DNA of 64,000 nucleotides from Tretioscincus oriximinensis (GCA_022410635.1 JAJVDF010000137.1:1595310-1659309), one strand, 5' to 3'. Positions 42,363 to 54,065 are shown, counted from the stretch's first letter. The notes: generated by a model from the sequence alone, not told the origin. Numbers and translations are program-made.

Positions 42363-42514
42363 CGCAGTCTTCAGCAAAAGGAAAACTTCTTTGAAGAAAA
42401 TCTGTTCGTGGAAGAATTCTGGCATTAAACATTCTATTTTGGAAAGAGAATATTTTGGAACAGACAGATGGATGAATGGAGGGATCAAATGAATGAATGC
42501 CTTTCCTCTCCACA

Positions 42515-43741
42515 CTCCACACTCATGGTATAAGAGGACATACATTGTCCTGGATTGGAAACTGGCTAAAAGATAGAAAACAGAGGGTAGTATTAAATGG
42601 ACAGTTCTCTGAGTGGAAAGAGGTAGGAAGTGGGGTACCCCAGGGGTCTGTACTNGGACCCTTGCTTTTCAATATATTTATAAATGATCTGGATGCCGAG
42701 GTAAATAGTGAAGCAGCCAAGTTTGCTGACGACACTAAACTGTTCAGGGTNGTGAAAACTGAAAATGATTCCAAGGCGCTTCAGAGTGATTTATTGAAAT
42801 TGGGTGAGTGGGCATCAAAGTGGCAAATGCACTTCAACTTAAGCAAGTGCAAGGTCATGCATATTGGGGCCAAGAACCCAAAATACTCCTACCACCTGAT
42901 GGGAACCAAGAGCTTTCTGTGACCGAGCAAAAAAAGGATCTTGGGGTGTTAGTNGACAATTCAATGAAAATGTCANCCCAGTGTGCAGCAGCAGCAAAAA
43001 AGGCAAATTCCATGTTGGGGATAATTAGGAAAGGAATCGAAAACAAGTCAGCAAATGTTGTTTTGCCTCTTTATAAATCTGTGGTGAGGCCACATTTGGA
43101 ATCCTGTGTTCAGTTCTGGCCACTACATCTCAAGAGGGATATTGTGAAACTAGAGAAGGTGCATAAAAGGGCAACAAGAAGGATCAAGGGTCTGGAGCAC
43201 CTCCCTTACGAAGTCAGACTGCAACGTCTGGGCCTCTTCAGCCTCGAAAGTTGACGTTTGAGAGGTGATCTGATTGAAGTGTACAAAATCATGCATGGGA
43301 TGGAAAGGGTGACTAGANAAAAAATGTTTTATTTCTCCCACAACACGAGGACCAGGGGGCCCTCCTTGAAACTGATGGGCAGAAGAGTGAGGACAAAGGA
43401 AAGTATTTTTTCACCCAGAGGGTATCAGCCTGTGGAATTGACTTCCTGAAGAAGTGGTGGTAGCTAACACCTTGGATAATTTCAAGACAGGAGTAGACAG
43501 GTTTATGGACACCAAGGGTATAAATGGGTCCTAGGATGGATTCCTGGATGCTGCCCCTGGGATGGAGCCACAGGCAGGACTCCTGAAATACCATTTGCAC
43601 GGAGCCATGAACAGGGGCATATTTGCTTTCCTCTGTTCGGACTGCCCAGGTGCATCTGGTGGGCCTCTGTNTGGGGCACAATGCTGGACTAGGTGGGCTG
43701 TGGCCCGATCCAGTGTGGCTCTTTCTATGTTCTCATGTTCT
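42515..43741 (+). mobile_element. CR1 LINE, 5'-truncated
   Basis: Plus-strand CR1 beginning within the reverse transcriptase domain (CACTCATGGTATAAGAGG) and ending CTATGTTCTCATGTTCTC. It is similar to the copy at 11390-12607 but not identical. No clear target duplication found. Confidence 0.93.
42518..43520 (+). pseudogene. CR1 ORF2 reverse transcriptase 3' part, frameshifted
   Basis: Shows GHTLSWIGNWLKDRKQRVVL, GVPQGSV (42632-42652) and the catalytic FADDT box (42720-42734). Here ACTAAACTG keeps the A that the copy at 11610 lacks. The frame breaks at GATGGGAACC (42898-42907) as in the other two long copies, then continues in another frame with ELSVTEQKKDLGVL. A TGA at 43252 and several unresolved bases disrupt it further. 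Not functional. Confidence 0.9.
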
Positions 43742-46371
43742 CTCAGAAACAAGAGACTGTAGGCACATGGGGGGGAGGGGTGTGTCAGACCGTGATGATA
43801 CTTACTTGATGATGATTCTGCTCCATCTCTTAATGGTGTTTCCATAATGCAATCGGAAAAAAGGTTTGTTGTCTAGGAATATTCTTCAGCTAATGTCTTG
43901 CGAAGAAAAATTGAGAAACCTTCCTGTGTACTGATCCTTAATAGAATTATGCCAGGATACTGCAAGAAGACACTAGTACAGGACAAAGCAGAGTCACTGG
44001 CTGGGCATGCTCAGTATTCAAGTAAATTCAGTACTTACTTTCTGGTTAGTTGTCTCACTGGTTCCACGTGAACAGGTACGCTTGATAGCTGCATTTCACA
44101 ATTGTTTCTCTCATTGCAGACTTTAACAGATTGTTTGCTTGCAGCCAGAGAGGAGAAGGTGTCGTTTTGAATAGTGATGAATGTTAACTTCCAATGCCCA
44201 CCCACAAACAGGTATCCTCAGCAGCCCACCTGGCCTAATAAAGTCCTTAACACACACTAGAATTATTTGCTCAAAGAAACAGATACTAATGCAAAATATA
44301 AGAAAGCAGGGACATTTTTCCCTAGGTGTGACAAGCTTACATTTTATTTATTTGTTCTTTGGGAGTTCGCAGTTTATAAACTGCAGCTGTGAAGTCTTTT
44401 ATGCGCTTAGCTATTAGTTTCTATTACTTGAGCCATATCTATTTCTGTATCCTTCTGAATCTAGAGCAAGGATTTTCAATAAAATGGCTCTTTGTACAGT
44501 GAGAAACAGCTATTACCCATATTTATCCTCTGATTCACCTTTCCTTTTAATAATTTAAAGGAAGATCTAATGTGCCTTTGAACAGGCTGATGGGAACAAG
44601 CAAACAACTTAATCTCTCCAAAGTGCTGCTTATTCACAAATCCAGTCAACATCAAAGAAAGCGTCATATTCCTTGCAAGAAGATCCTTGGAGCTGCACTT
44701 GCAAAACAGAGACTTCTTCGTATTCCGTTATTACAACAGAATTTATGCTTAACCAAAAAAAAGAGAGAAGTGTTTACTAGTACTCTGACAAACACTAATA
44801 CTACTAATAATAATTGTTCACTGAAGTGATTCGCTGAAGTAGGTAGCAACAGTCTACAAACAGTTGATGTGAGGTGGGAATACTTGTCATTGGTTACGCT
44901 GAATGCTGGAATGGGGTAAAAGGAGGAACTTGTCCAGGAGAGTCACGTTAAGCAAGAATAAAGTTTGCTGTGCATCGTTCCTGAATAAAGATTCCACACT
45001 TCTGTTTCCATCCGGGACGCCGCCTTCCACCTTCGGTTCTTATGAACCAGACTAAAGTTTTTCCTTGCTCAGCTGCATTCTTCAGGACTGGGGATGTGTA
45101 ACTGGAAACATTTCTTGTACAAAAGCAACAAATAAACCGTAAAATAAAAGAAAAAGTTACCAAGTAGCTGGAGAGAAGGTGGCAGATTAAACCAGCAGGC
45201 CTTGCAAAGCCAACGCCATGTGGAGCCAAGAGACCATAAAGGGTGCAAAGGAAGGCGGTGCTCTCAGTCGCCACTTTCTTCTACCAGCTGGAAAGGACTT
45301 AATTTGATATCGGATGTCACAGAGAGGTCAACCCCCTGGGCTCCCATCCCTTCCCAGAACTCCTGATTAAATTAGCAGCAGAAAAGTTTAAGAGCAAGAA
45401 TCAGCCAAAGTTCTCCTGACAGCAGGAGGGCAGTTAGGGGGGTTTCTGGGCTGGAAGCTCCCTAACATCCCTCTCCAAGGGATTCTGAGGAGTCCAGATC
45501 TGTTTCAGCAGCAAATAGGTGAGTAAGATGGAAAAGAGGGAGAGATAAACNATGGCCAGTAAATTCACCATTTTTCTGTTTATTGATTTTTTAATCCAAT
45601 TCAAATCCTGCCCTTCCGCAAGTAAAAGAGAATCAAAACAAATCTCGGTTCATAAAAATTAATCCAGCACCAAGCAGCTGCTTCTTGCCACCTNCTCTGG
45701 GGCTGCATCAGCAGGCAAAATCCAAAAACGGAAAACCGTCCCACTGTACAAGGACGGGAGGCTGAGAAAGCCACACGGCAAGTCAAAAGAAAACGCTATG
45801 TAATCGTACTTGGTAATTACAATGATATATTAGACAAAATCATTGAACCTGATTGTTGGGGGGGAATGCACCGGGCTCCAAGCACTATGCTTTCACTTTT
45901 CACAAAACATTAAAATACAAAATGTAGAGGAAAGGAAGGAGGAGAGGGTTTTCATAATTATATACAATTATTTACTAATCATTCCCCAAAGTTCACATAT
46001 TTTTGCATCTTTCCTCCCTTCCCTGCCTCCCTTTCCTCCCTCTATTTCTTTCTTCCTTGCATCTGCCTTCTAACTTATCTCCAATTGACAAAATATTCAA
46101 AACTTTTCTAAGCTTCCCCTCTTTTCTCATTCAACATTCTTTAAAGGAAACACACTAATTTTCTCACATTCAAAACACTCTGCCTCAGAACTGTGTTTCA
46201 ACTGGTTCATGCTNATGTTGATCAGATAATACACACCAGATGAAAGGGATGTCATCAGATGCCCCCACCATTCATAATTACACCGTTGATGAATGCAGCN
46301 CAGGGGGACGAATCCAATGGACTTCTAATGTGATTAAGGTAAANGTGAAAAAGCCTCATATATAAGGAGGA
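43742..46371. other. Unassigned sequence
   Basis: 2.6 kb with no recognised gene. 45575-45650 may be a decayed L2 tail (TTAATCCAATTCAAATCCTG). A C/T-rich patch lies at 46010-46055. Confidence 0.3.
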
Positions 46372-46660
46372 ACTGTTTGTGGAACCCAGGTATAACTGAA
46401 GAGCCACTGTGTGAGACAGGATGCTGGGGGAGATGGACTGTGGCCCCATCCAGAGGGGCTCCTCTTAATTCAGTATTTCCATGGATGCCTGCCTCAAGAA
46501 TGGACAGGCAGGCAGGCCTTCCTAAGGCTATTTGCAGAGCGTTGCAACCTACAGGGGAAGGTTTTGCTTCTGCCCTCTGCTTAAGATACCTAGGAGCTAA
46601 TGATAGGCTTGGTGGGCTGTGGCCTCATCCAGCAGGGCTCCCTTTGGGTTCTTAGAATGC
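46372..46660 (+). mobile_element. CR1 LINE 3' end, two overlapping tails
   Basis: GACAGGATGCTGGGGGAGAT, TGGACTGTGGCCCCATCCAG, then a second tail region from CATGGATGCCTGCCTCAAG to GGCTTGGTGGGCTGTGGCCT. The terminal 3' UTR motif appears twice, so this is two insertions or a tail duplication. Confidence 0.7.
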
Positions 46661-46939
46661 AAATCAAGCCAACCGGAGCCTCACTCCGCCTTCCCACAGC
46701 CACACAAGGGCTCCCTGGGCCATGGCTGCCAGTGGATGCATTTGCGAGGTTTGGGCATCTTTTGTTTCTGCAGTCACAGTCCTGAAGCAACAATTCAAGG
46801 CAGCTCCGTTTGCTCCGAGTAACAATTCGACAATATAACCGGAATCTGGAAAACTGACACTGACTGGCTTATAGGAGGCCTATGGCCTGTCTGAAAATAA
46901 AAACATCAAACCCCATAAAACGACAGTTGAAACTCTCGC
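46661..46939. other. Unassigned sequence
   Basis: Nothing recognised. Confidence 0.3.
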
Positions 46940-47100
46940 ATCCTGTCCCCACTGAGCCTTATTCTGGGTTGAATCTCAGAATCGGAACCTCCTATGCTCA
47001 TGCCAGTGCATTCAGGGCCTGCCATACTCTGCACTGGCATGAGAACGGCCAAACTCTGCACCGGGATATAACCCAGAAAAAGGCTCCATGGGGGCAGAGC
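46940..47100. mobile_element. Palindromic MITE A, complete
   Basis: Left arm CTGTCCCCACTGAGCCTTAT, CTCATGCCAGTGCATTCAGG; right arm GGCCTGCCATACTCTGCACT, GGCATGAGAACGGCC, then CCCAGAAAAAGGCTCCATGG. Both arms are nearly full length. Confidence 0.85.
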
Positions 47101-47647
47101 CAGCGGGTTACAAAAGGAAAAAGGAACAGGCAACTGGCCACCCAGCCAATTAAATACTCTACATTTTGGCTCCAGATTACTGTCCAGCTATTAAACGGCT
47201 CATTGATTTTTGAAGCCAAACTGATTTTCTCTTTCTTTTACAGCGGGTAGTTATTGTAATGATCGGCTATAAAAACTCAAAAACACATTGAAATGTGATT
47301 TAAAAACATCTGTACACTCCATGGGTGCACGTTTTCTGCAAAGAAGGGCTGGCATGGAACACGAGGTATCATGCTTGGCATGAGGTAAGGTGCAAGACGT
47401 GGGTGCCAAGGCCCCCTCCCCACTCAGCAGGGACCCTGTGACGTTTGAGCCTCTGACCACAGACAGACACCCCACCCCAGAGGTCTCTGGAGCTACAGGA
47501 AGGACTTTCTTTGGGCTACAGAGCAGGAGGGACAATGAGCTCAGTTTGACCATCTAGACGTTGTGAGCAAACTGGGATCGTTTGAAAAACAGGCCCTGAG
47601 AGGAAGGATTGTGTCTCTGGGGAGATCAAGAAGAAGAATATATATGC
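47101..47647. other. Unassigned sequence
   Basis: Nothing recognised in ~550 bp. Confidence 0.3.
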
Positions 47648-47732
47648 CGGGACTAAGCTTGTGGCATGTGAATGGCAGGCTCCTGTCCTGGACTATAGTC
47701 CAGAATATGGGTCAGTGGGAATAGGGTCTCAC
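47648..47732. mobile_element. MITE A, right arm
   Basis: GTGGCATGTGAATGGCAGG, GACTATAGTCCAGAATATGG and GTCAGTGGGAATAGGG. Confidence 0.65.
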
Positions 47733-47744
47733 TTTCTCCTGGAT

Positions 47745-48490
47745 TGTTCTGCTTTTTCTTTTTTCTTTTTATTCAAATATATATATATATTTATACAGAC
47801 AAAATACATTTAAAATGTCCCAAAGATTTTCTCTTTTTATATAACCCTCCTCCCCCCCTCCCCACTGCATCATACACACTTCTTTATCTATTATGGCAGC
47901 TGGGGTTTACATATGAAAAATCCCTCTCAATCTTAATTTCAAAGTTTTACTCCCCAATCTGCNTTCCATTTGGTTTTTTACTGGCAATCATTTCTGTTTA
48001 CATTATCTCCACTTCTGCATATTAACTAAATTATTAATCTTACAATTGGAAATACCAATAGCAATCACATTAATTATATATTCATACATTTTTGTACCCT
48101 CCATATAGTACTATCTTTCCATCCGCCTACTAAAACAGTTTGGGCACACGCTATTGTATTATCAATCACTTCTCTTCCAATGACCATATAGTATCCAATC
48201 ACCATGTAATTCTACCATTTTGTCTGTTATTTGTAAATTAAACATATTTATCTCTCTTTGCACTTTAATCCAGAATTCTTATACCTTTGTGGCATTCACA
48301 AAGCATGTGTATAAATTTATTTCTTTGCTGACATCCATGCCAACACACTCCAAGTTACATTGAGGAAAAATATGATAAAAATGTTCTATACCACGTATGG
48401 AGCATTTTCCTCCTCGTTTCTTTCAAAGTTTTTTTATTTCATTTTATGTATCTTCATAATTTCTTTCTCAATACCTTGCCTACTCACATT
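47745..48490 (-). pseudogene. L1 LINE ORF2 C-terminal remnant
   Basis: Minus-strand AT-rich copy of an L1 3' end. From high to low coordinates the minus strand reads a TWYRT segment (~48385, where L1 has a YYTP motif), a CWHGCQQRNKFIH-like Cys/His segment (~48330-48350) and then 3' terminal sequence ending in the T-rich block at 47745-47790 (a poly-A on the minus strand). Many stops. Confidence 0.55.
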
Positions 48491-48825
48491 CATATCCATA
48501 CTCCATATAACTCTTCCTGGATTGCTCTGCGTATGAGAAAATCAGAAAACGCCCCACAACACCCGTCTTGACCACAAACTGTGCTGCAAACTGGAAGATC
48601 AACTGCAGGGACCCTTGCAGGGAACTGACAGAATTGTGGCCCTGAGGGTGAGCCCTTGGGCACATGGAAGGCATCAAGGCTCTNGGTCACATCGCCAGAT
48701 CTGGTTTTTTTTAACTATCCTCCTTCTTTTGCTTTTGATGCAGTGAAATGACTAATCAATAGAATTTTATATATGTAATTAGACATTCCTGCTAACTCAC
48801 CTACCACCTTCCTTCTCACCTCACA
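48491..48825. other. Unassigned sequence
   Basis: Nothing recognised. Confidence 0.3.
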
Positions 48826-48905
48826 AATCATGGAATCATGGAATGATAGAATTATAGCGTTGGAAGGGACCTCCAGGGCCATCGGGTCCAACCCCCTGCT
48901 CAGGG
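48826..48905 (-). mobile_element. CR1 LINE tail, second subfamily
   Basis: AATCATGGAATCATGGAATG, a tandem of the terminal octamer-like repeat, then AGCGTTGGAAGGGACCTCCA and CAACCCCCTGCTCAGG. Confidence 0.8.
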
Positions 48906-49501
48906 TTTCCTCTCTACAACATAAGCCCCACACCTTTTTTTTTNAAAAAAGAATCTAACAAGAGAGGCGTATTACTTTTCTGTGTTGTAACAAGGAACTG
49001 ATTAGGACAGGGATGTCGAAGCCCCACCTGCCTCCCTTCGCAAAACCCAAAGAAGTGGAAGCGCCTCCGTGTACATAAAGACCCTTTAATCACACCCGAG
49101 AACTGCAGGAGGGTTGGGGGAATCCTCAAGACACATCCCAGGGGGCTCGGGAGAAAGCAGTCGGTGGTACAGAATATGCTGATAAAGCTTTAACTGCAAT
49201 GGTGTGAGTTTGGCTGTTATCTAGTAAAAATTTTGTGCGCAATTGTCTATATCTAGCAAACTAGGTCAGGTGCCTGGAAGGAAAATGCCATGTGTGCCGC
49301 ACTCTATTTCATTTCAGGGTTCCTTGATGGCTCCCCCTGCCCCAGAACAGTGCAAAGGAGCCTGTTCCTCTTCCGCACCCTTGTGATGCCTTCAGAAACG
49401 CACAAATGGCGATGGGTGAAGGGAGAGCAGCTGCTCATAATTGGCGTCGCCTGTCACAGGTGCCATGATGCATCAACGGCAACGGAGGTCGGCTTTCCTG
49501 G
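48906..49501. other. Unassigned sequence
   Basis: Nothing recognised; 49160-49270 is low-repeat AT-rich sequence. Confidence 0.3.
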
Positions 49502-49862
49502 TCTTATTTATNGATTTATTTAAAATGATTTATATCCTGCCCATCAGTCCCACAGCAGGTAAAAAAAGATCAAGGAAAAAAACACATCAATAAAATATTT
49601 AGAAAGGTCCATAACCAACCAACTTTCCTACCAGCCTCCAACCAATGGTCAGGTAGAATGCAGAGGGAGCTACAGGATCTATGAGTCAAAAGCCTAGGTG
49701 AAGAGACACGTTTTTACCAGGTATCAGAAATTATACAGTATTGGCACCTGCTGAGCTTCTATTGGGAGGCTGCTCCAGAGTGCAGGGGACACCACAGAGA
49801 AGGCCTCCTGTGTACCCTTGCGCCTTCTGGCCTACCAGAAGGCCTTGAGATCTTAATGCACG
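49502..49862 (-). mobile_element. L2-type LINE 3' end
   Basis: Minus-strand tail (TTTAAAATGATTTATATCC, CAGTCCCACAGCAGG), then the ORF end region with GGGAGGCTGCTCCAGAG and CACCACAGAGAAGGCCTCC. Same subtype as 20197-20394. Confidence 0.75.
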
Positions 49863-49904
49863 AGCAGGTTTATATGCGAGAAGGCTCCTTGAGGGCCCAA
49901 GCCA

Positions 49905-49962
49905 TTGTCCACCTGAGCCTTATTCTGTGCTATATCATGGAATAGGGAGCTGCCATCTTTAT
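49905..49962. mobile_element. MITE A left arm fragment
   Basis: GTCCACCTGAGCCTTATTCT and TATATCATGGAATAGGGAG. Confidence 0.6.
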
Positions 49963-50281
49963 AGTAAAAAGGTTGCAGAACAGCTTTTAAACTGATACCT
50001 GGGGGAAAGCCAACAGGATCTGGACAACATCCNGTTCAAGAAAGTGTAAGTGTAAATGCAATTATTGAGGAACAGAATTATGCACATAATATTATCTTAG
50101 AAGGGGAACTAGGCTGTAGTATCCAAATATAAAGCTGTAATTAGCAATCTATGGTTTCTCACAAACAGACTGGGCTGAACGTGTCCCAGAGAGGTGCATA
50201 GAAGTGACTGTATGCAAGGGCCATAAGCCCTCAAGCAGAAAATATGGGAAATGGAATGCTTAGTGATAGTGAAGGAAATAA

Positions 50282-50547
50282 TACAGTGGTACCTCGGTTC
50301 TCGAACATAATTCGTTCCAGGAGGACGGTCGAGAACCAAATTGTTCGAGAACCGAAGCAAGCAAGGCGCGACTCACACTGATGATGCAAGCAAGGCGCGC
50401 TGGGCCAAATGAACGCCATTCGGCTCATCGCGGAAGTTCGAGTTCCAAGTATTCGGTCAGATTCCAAGACAAAATTTTCTCGGATCTCCCGGTCGAATAC
50501 CGATTTGGTCGGAACTCAAGGCGTTCGAGAACCGAGGTACCACTGTA
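50282..50547. mobile_element. Mariner-type MITE inside CR1
   Basis: A 262-bp element (50284-50545) with 23-bp identical terminal inverted repeats starting CAGTGGTACCTCGGTTCTCG, flanked on each side by TA, the mariner/Tc1 target duplication. The interior is G+C-rich with further partial symmetry (TTCGAGAACCGAA). No transposase. It lies in the CR1 copy and is younger than it. Confidence 0.9.
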
Positions 50548-52080
50548 CTGATATTATTGGCACAACTGAAACCTGGTGGACTTAAGAAAACCAGCCGGAT
50601 ACAGTTATCCCAGGTTACAAACTATACAGGAAAAATAGGAAATGGCAAAATGGAGGTGGTATAGCCTTATACATTAAAGAAGAGATTGAATTCTACAAAC
50701 TGGAATTCCTAAGTAAAACAGACCAAGCCACAGAAGCGTTATGGATAACATTAACAGGTCAGAAAACAAATCTAATATTGGGAATATGCTACCAGCCCCC
50801 TAACCAAACACCTGAAGATGATACTCATTTGGAACATGAGCTCATTGAAGGGAAGGGTAGTCATAATGGGGGACTTCAACTATCCCCACATAGAATGATT
50901 AAACTCTTGCTCAACTCATGAAAAAGATATTAAATTCTTAGACATGCTAACTGATTGCTTCCTAGAGCAGGTGGTTGTAGAACCAACCAGAGGCAAAGGA
51001 ATCCTTGGTTTAGTCCTATGTAACAAACAGGATCTGATCCAAGATGTAACTGATCTTATAGGAAACAGTGACCCTAACTTTCAGTAACACAATAACCTTC
51101 AACTTGAACATGGCTAGAAAGTTGTCAAGTAGTTCTAACATAAAAACATTAGCTTTTCATAAAGGACATTTTTCCAGGATGAGGAAAATGGTAAAAAGAA
51201 AATTAAAAGGGAAAGTGGGAAAAGTCCCTTCAAAAAACATAGAAACTGTTTACAAATACAATATTGGAAGCTCAAATCCAATGTATTCCTAAAAGAAGAA
51301 AGGGTTCCGCAAAGTCCAATATAAACCCTGTATGGCTTGCCAGGACAGTATGGGACATCATTAGAAGTAAGAGAAACTCATTTAAAAGCTGCAAGGCTTA
51401 TCCTAGTGAGGAGAACAGAAGAGAGCACAAACTGTGGCAGAACAAATGTAAGGTTACAGTCAGGAATGCCAAGAGGAACTTTGAGGAGCAGATTACAAAG
51501 AAATGTAAAAAGAAATAACAAGAACTTATTTAAATACATCAGAAATAGGAATCCTACCAGAAAAGCAGTCAGTGAACAGAAGGGAATCATCAAGGAGACC
51601 ATGGAGACTGCAGAGAGGTTAAATGAATTTTTTGCTTCATTTTTCACTGTAGAGGGTATATACCTGGAATAGGTTTAGTCTTCTCAGGAACAGCAGCAGA
51701 GGAATTAAAGTGGACAGAGATAACAAGGGAGGAAGTCCTTGCTAGACTTAATAAACTGAACATCAATAAATCATGGCAATCATCCCAGAATTCTTAAAAA
51801 ACTTCTAGCAAAAACATTTAATCTTTCCCTTAGATCAGGCACTGTGCCAGTCGAATGGAGGGTAGCAAATGTAACACCAATCTTCAAAAAAGGATCCTGG
51901 GATGATCTCGGAAATTAAGGACCAATCAGTTTGACATCAGTTCCAGGTAAAGTGTTGGAAACCATAATCAAGGATAACATTACCAAACACATGGAGAAGC
52001 ATGCCTTGCTGAATGAAACCCAGCATGGCTTCTGCAAAGGTAAATCATGCCTTACAAACTTGTTAGAATTCTTTGAGAGC
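50548..52080 (+). pseudogene. CR1 ORF2 endonuclease and RT start, broken
   Basis: The apurinic-type endonuclease nicks target DNA for CR1. Visible signatures are GTTETWW (50559-50579), the CYQPP motif (50786-50800) and MGDFNYPH (50866-50889). The linker region at 51160-51300 reads HKGHFSRMRKM; the RT start shows SVPGKVLETIIKDNITKHME (51930s-52000) and KGKSCLTNLLEF. Stops at 50582, 50897 and elsewhere and frame changes break it. The catalytic RT box is not included. Confidence 0.85.
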
Positions 52081-52084
52081 ATCC

Positions 52085-52232
52085 CAAGCAGAAGACAAAA
52101 CCTTTACCCATTCTCAGCTCCCAAAGGAACCCTGCCTGTCACTCTAATCCAGAAGCAGGATCAAGAGATCCACCCTAATAGCTATTGATACACATGGCTT
52201 CCTTGAATTTGTGTATTCCTATCATATCACAT
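52085..52232 (-). mobile_element. CR1 LINE 3' UTR, outer part
   Basis: AGGAACCCTGCCTGTCACTC and ATCCACCCTAATAGCTATTG correspond to the 3' UTR segment 'CTGCCTGTTGCTCC...CATCCATCCTAGTA' of other copies. The minus-strand copy is split by the SINE at 52233. Confidence 0.6.
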
Positions 52233-52477
52233 TTTTACTTCTATCCCACCCTATACCTGAAGGTCTCAGAGCAGCCAACCGTAGAGAGGCGCACATAGCT
52301 TTTGTTGCTTTCTCCATAACAAACACCCTGTGAAGTAGGTGGGGCTGAGAGAGTTCTAAAGCACTGTGACTGGCCCAAGGTCACTCATCTGGCTTTCATG
52401 GAGGAGTGGGGAATCGAACCGGGAGACTACCAGATAACAGTCCAACACTCTAACCGCTACACCAAACTGGCTCTCCA
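52233..52477 (-). mobile_element. tRNA-derived SINE, best-preserved copy
   Basis: Minus-strand full-length SINE. The box B region is GGTTCGATTC (complement at 52411-52420), exactly the Pol III consensus; the tRNA-like start GGTGTAGCGGTTAGAGTG (complement 52443-52460) includes box A. The body has CTTGGGCCAGTCACAG, and the tail is the L2-like GAGACCTTCAGGTATAGGG. It splits a CR1 copy. Confidence 0.9.
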
Positions 52478-52670
52478 GTTTGATCTTAAAGTTATCCAGG
52501 CTGTTTTCACCACCTCTGTGGAAAGGTGGTTCCATAGATCAATGAGACTCTGAGTGAAAAAAATATTTCCCATTGTCTGTCTTAACTCTTTTGCCCATCA
52601 GCTTCAAGGAATGCCTCCTGGTCCTAGTGCTGTGGCATAGAGAAAATAACCCCATAAGTATTCAAAATTC
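52478..52670 (-). mobile_element. CR1 LINE 3' end, inner part
   Basis: ATCTTAAAGTTATCCAGGC, CCATAGATCAATGAGACTC and GTCCTAGTGCTGTGGC: the ORF2 C-terminal region on the minus strand, continuing 52085-52232. Confidence 0.75.
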
Positions 52671-53239
52671 TAAGGAAATATTCTTATATACAGGATGGCA
52701 CTTGTTACAAAACAGAAGTGGAAAAGAATAAAACAAGTTTAAAAATATATAAATTTAGTATTTAAATATCCTGTGCAATTTACATGCAAAATAGCCTTTC
52801 CCAAAGAATGGCACTTTCTCCTTTTCCTTTCTCAGATTCAAACTTTGTTCTCCACCTGTCCCCTTCTGCCATATGACAAAGAAAGAGAAAGAAGTGTTAA
52901 CTTTCCTCTATGAAGCACAAACTCCACATTGCAGCCTCAGCCCTTTCAGGGGCAGCTGTCAATTTAGAAAAATGTAATCAGAACCGAGAGATGTGACGAA
53001 AACCCTGAGCAGATGTGACTGCGATGTCGGAAACCTGCTAAGGCAAAGTCCCTGGTAGGAAAGAGTCCAGCAGATGGCTACAGGCCACGGGCAGCACCTT
53101 CTAAGGCCCAGATGATGTTGAGGAACTCCAGCACCCCTGCAAAAATAGCTCTGATGAGGGTCCCAGGGCAGAAACCAAACATTCCGGAAACTGTTCCACA
53201 TTGCATCAGTTCTGTTTACTGGTTCCTTCACTATGGCCT
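52671..53239. other. Unassigned sequence
   Basis: Nothing recognised. Confidence 0.3.
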
Positions 53240-53600
53240 CAGGCTCATTTATTTATTGGTTCATTTACTTGGATTTTTATCATGTGCCTGAAAGTCTCAG
53301 GGTGGGCTGTATCTGCAGCTTGGGCCCTGTCTACCTGAAGGAGCGCCTCCTGCCCTACAGATCTGCCTNTGTATTAAGATCTCCAGTAGAAGGCCCTATG
53401 GGAGTTCCTCCCCTTGCAGAGATGCCAGTGGTAGGGACACATAGGAGAAGTGGCCTTCTCTGTGGTGGGCCCCATACTCTGGAACAGCCTCCTCCTAGGG
53501 GCTCAACAGTACATCTCCTATACCAAAAGGCCTTATTCGTACCCTGGGTCTCGGTCAGGATCAGGAAGGAGATTGCTGCCATCTCCGCAATGGACCAGGC
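53240..53600 (+). mobile_element. L2-type LINE pieces (minus tail, then plus ORF end)
   Basis: 53245-53315 looks like an L2 3' tail on the minus strand (CATTTACTTGGATTTTTATC, GAAAGTCTCAGGGTGG). From ~53315 the plus strand shows the L2 ORF2 C-terminus: LGPVYLKERLLPYRS, then AGAAGTGGCCTTCTCTGTGG and CTCTGGAACAGCCTCC (L2-type C-terminal 'LWNSL' region). An unresolved base lies at 53369. Confidence 0.7.
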
Positions 53601-53605
53601 CCTGA

Positions 53606-53672
53606 ATTACATCCCAGAATAGGGGCCTTTGGAGACTCCATTTGAGGGCTGCCATAGTCTGTACTGGATGAC
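53606..53672. mobile_element. MITE A fragment
   Basis: CATCCCAGAATAGGGGCC and GAGGGCTGCCATAGTCTGTA. Confidence 0.55.
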
Positions 53673-53894
53673 AAATTTAAGGTCCCTGCATAAAGGACCT
53701 ATTGGCTTCCTTTCCATACCTTGTGAAGTATAAAGAAAGGCTGCCCAGATCTACCAGCCTACTGCAACATGGAAGCTTGCAGAAAGCATGCATCTATGTT
53801 CCCAACTAACAAGAGAGCCCATTTTAGCAACACACCAATGGTATCATAGCTGCTGGGTACGTCTTCTAGTAGCTCAGGTCTCCGTTAGCAGGAT

Positions 53895-54065
53895 TAGACA
53901 AAATCATGGCAAACGGGTCCATCAGTAGCGATTAGGAGGGATGCCTTGATTCTGTCCCTGGGATGAATAAAAAGTCAGTTTCCCTGACATACCCTCTGAA
54001 GGAAGTCAAGAACAGGCGAGGGGGTTGCGCTTCTTCTGCCTAGGACTGCCCTCATGCAATTGGTG
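53895..54065 (+). mobile_element. CR1 LINE 3' UTR fragment
   Basis: GGTCCATCAGTAGCGATTAG, GGATGCCTTGATTCTGTCC and GGACTGCCCTCATGCAATTG parallel the 3' UTR of the plus copies near 12400. Diverged. Confidence 0.55.

Larger units (their letters stand above)
49970..52080 (+). mobile_element. CR1 LINE, ORF2 5' and middle part, interrupted
   Basis: Plus-strand CR1 covering the start of ORF2 through the endonuclease domain into the early reverse transcriptase, ending at AATTCTTTGAGAGC (52080), so its 3' end is missing. A mariner-type MITE splits it at 50282-50547, and internal deletions occur. It is one of the few copies here that preserves the endonuclease region. Confidence 0.85.

Noticed and set aside
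52400..52465. Cellular tRNA gene on the minus strand
   Set aside because: This is the tRNA-like head of the L2-tailed SINE and does not fold as a full cloverleaf.
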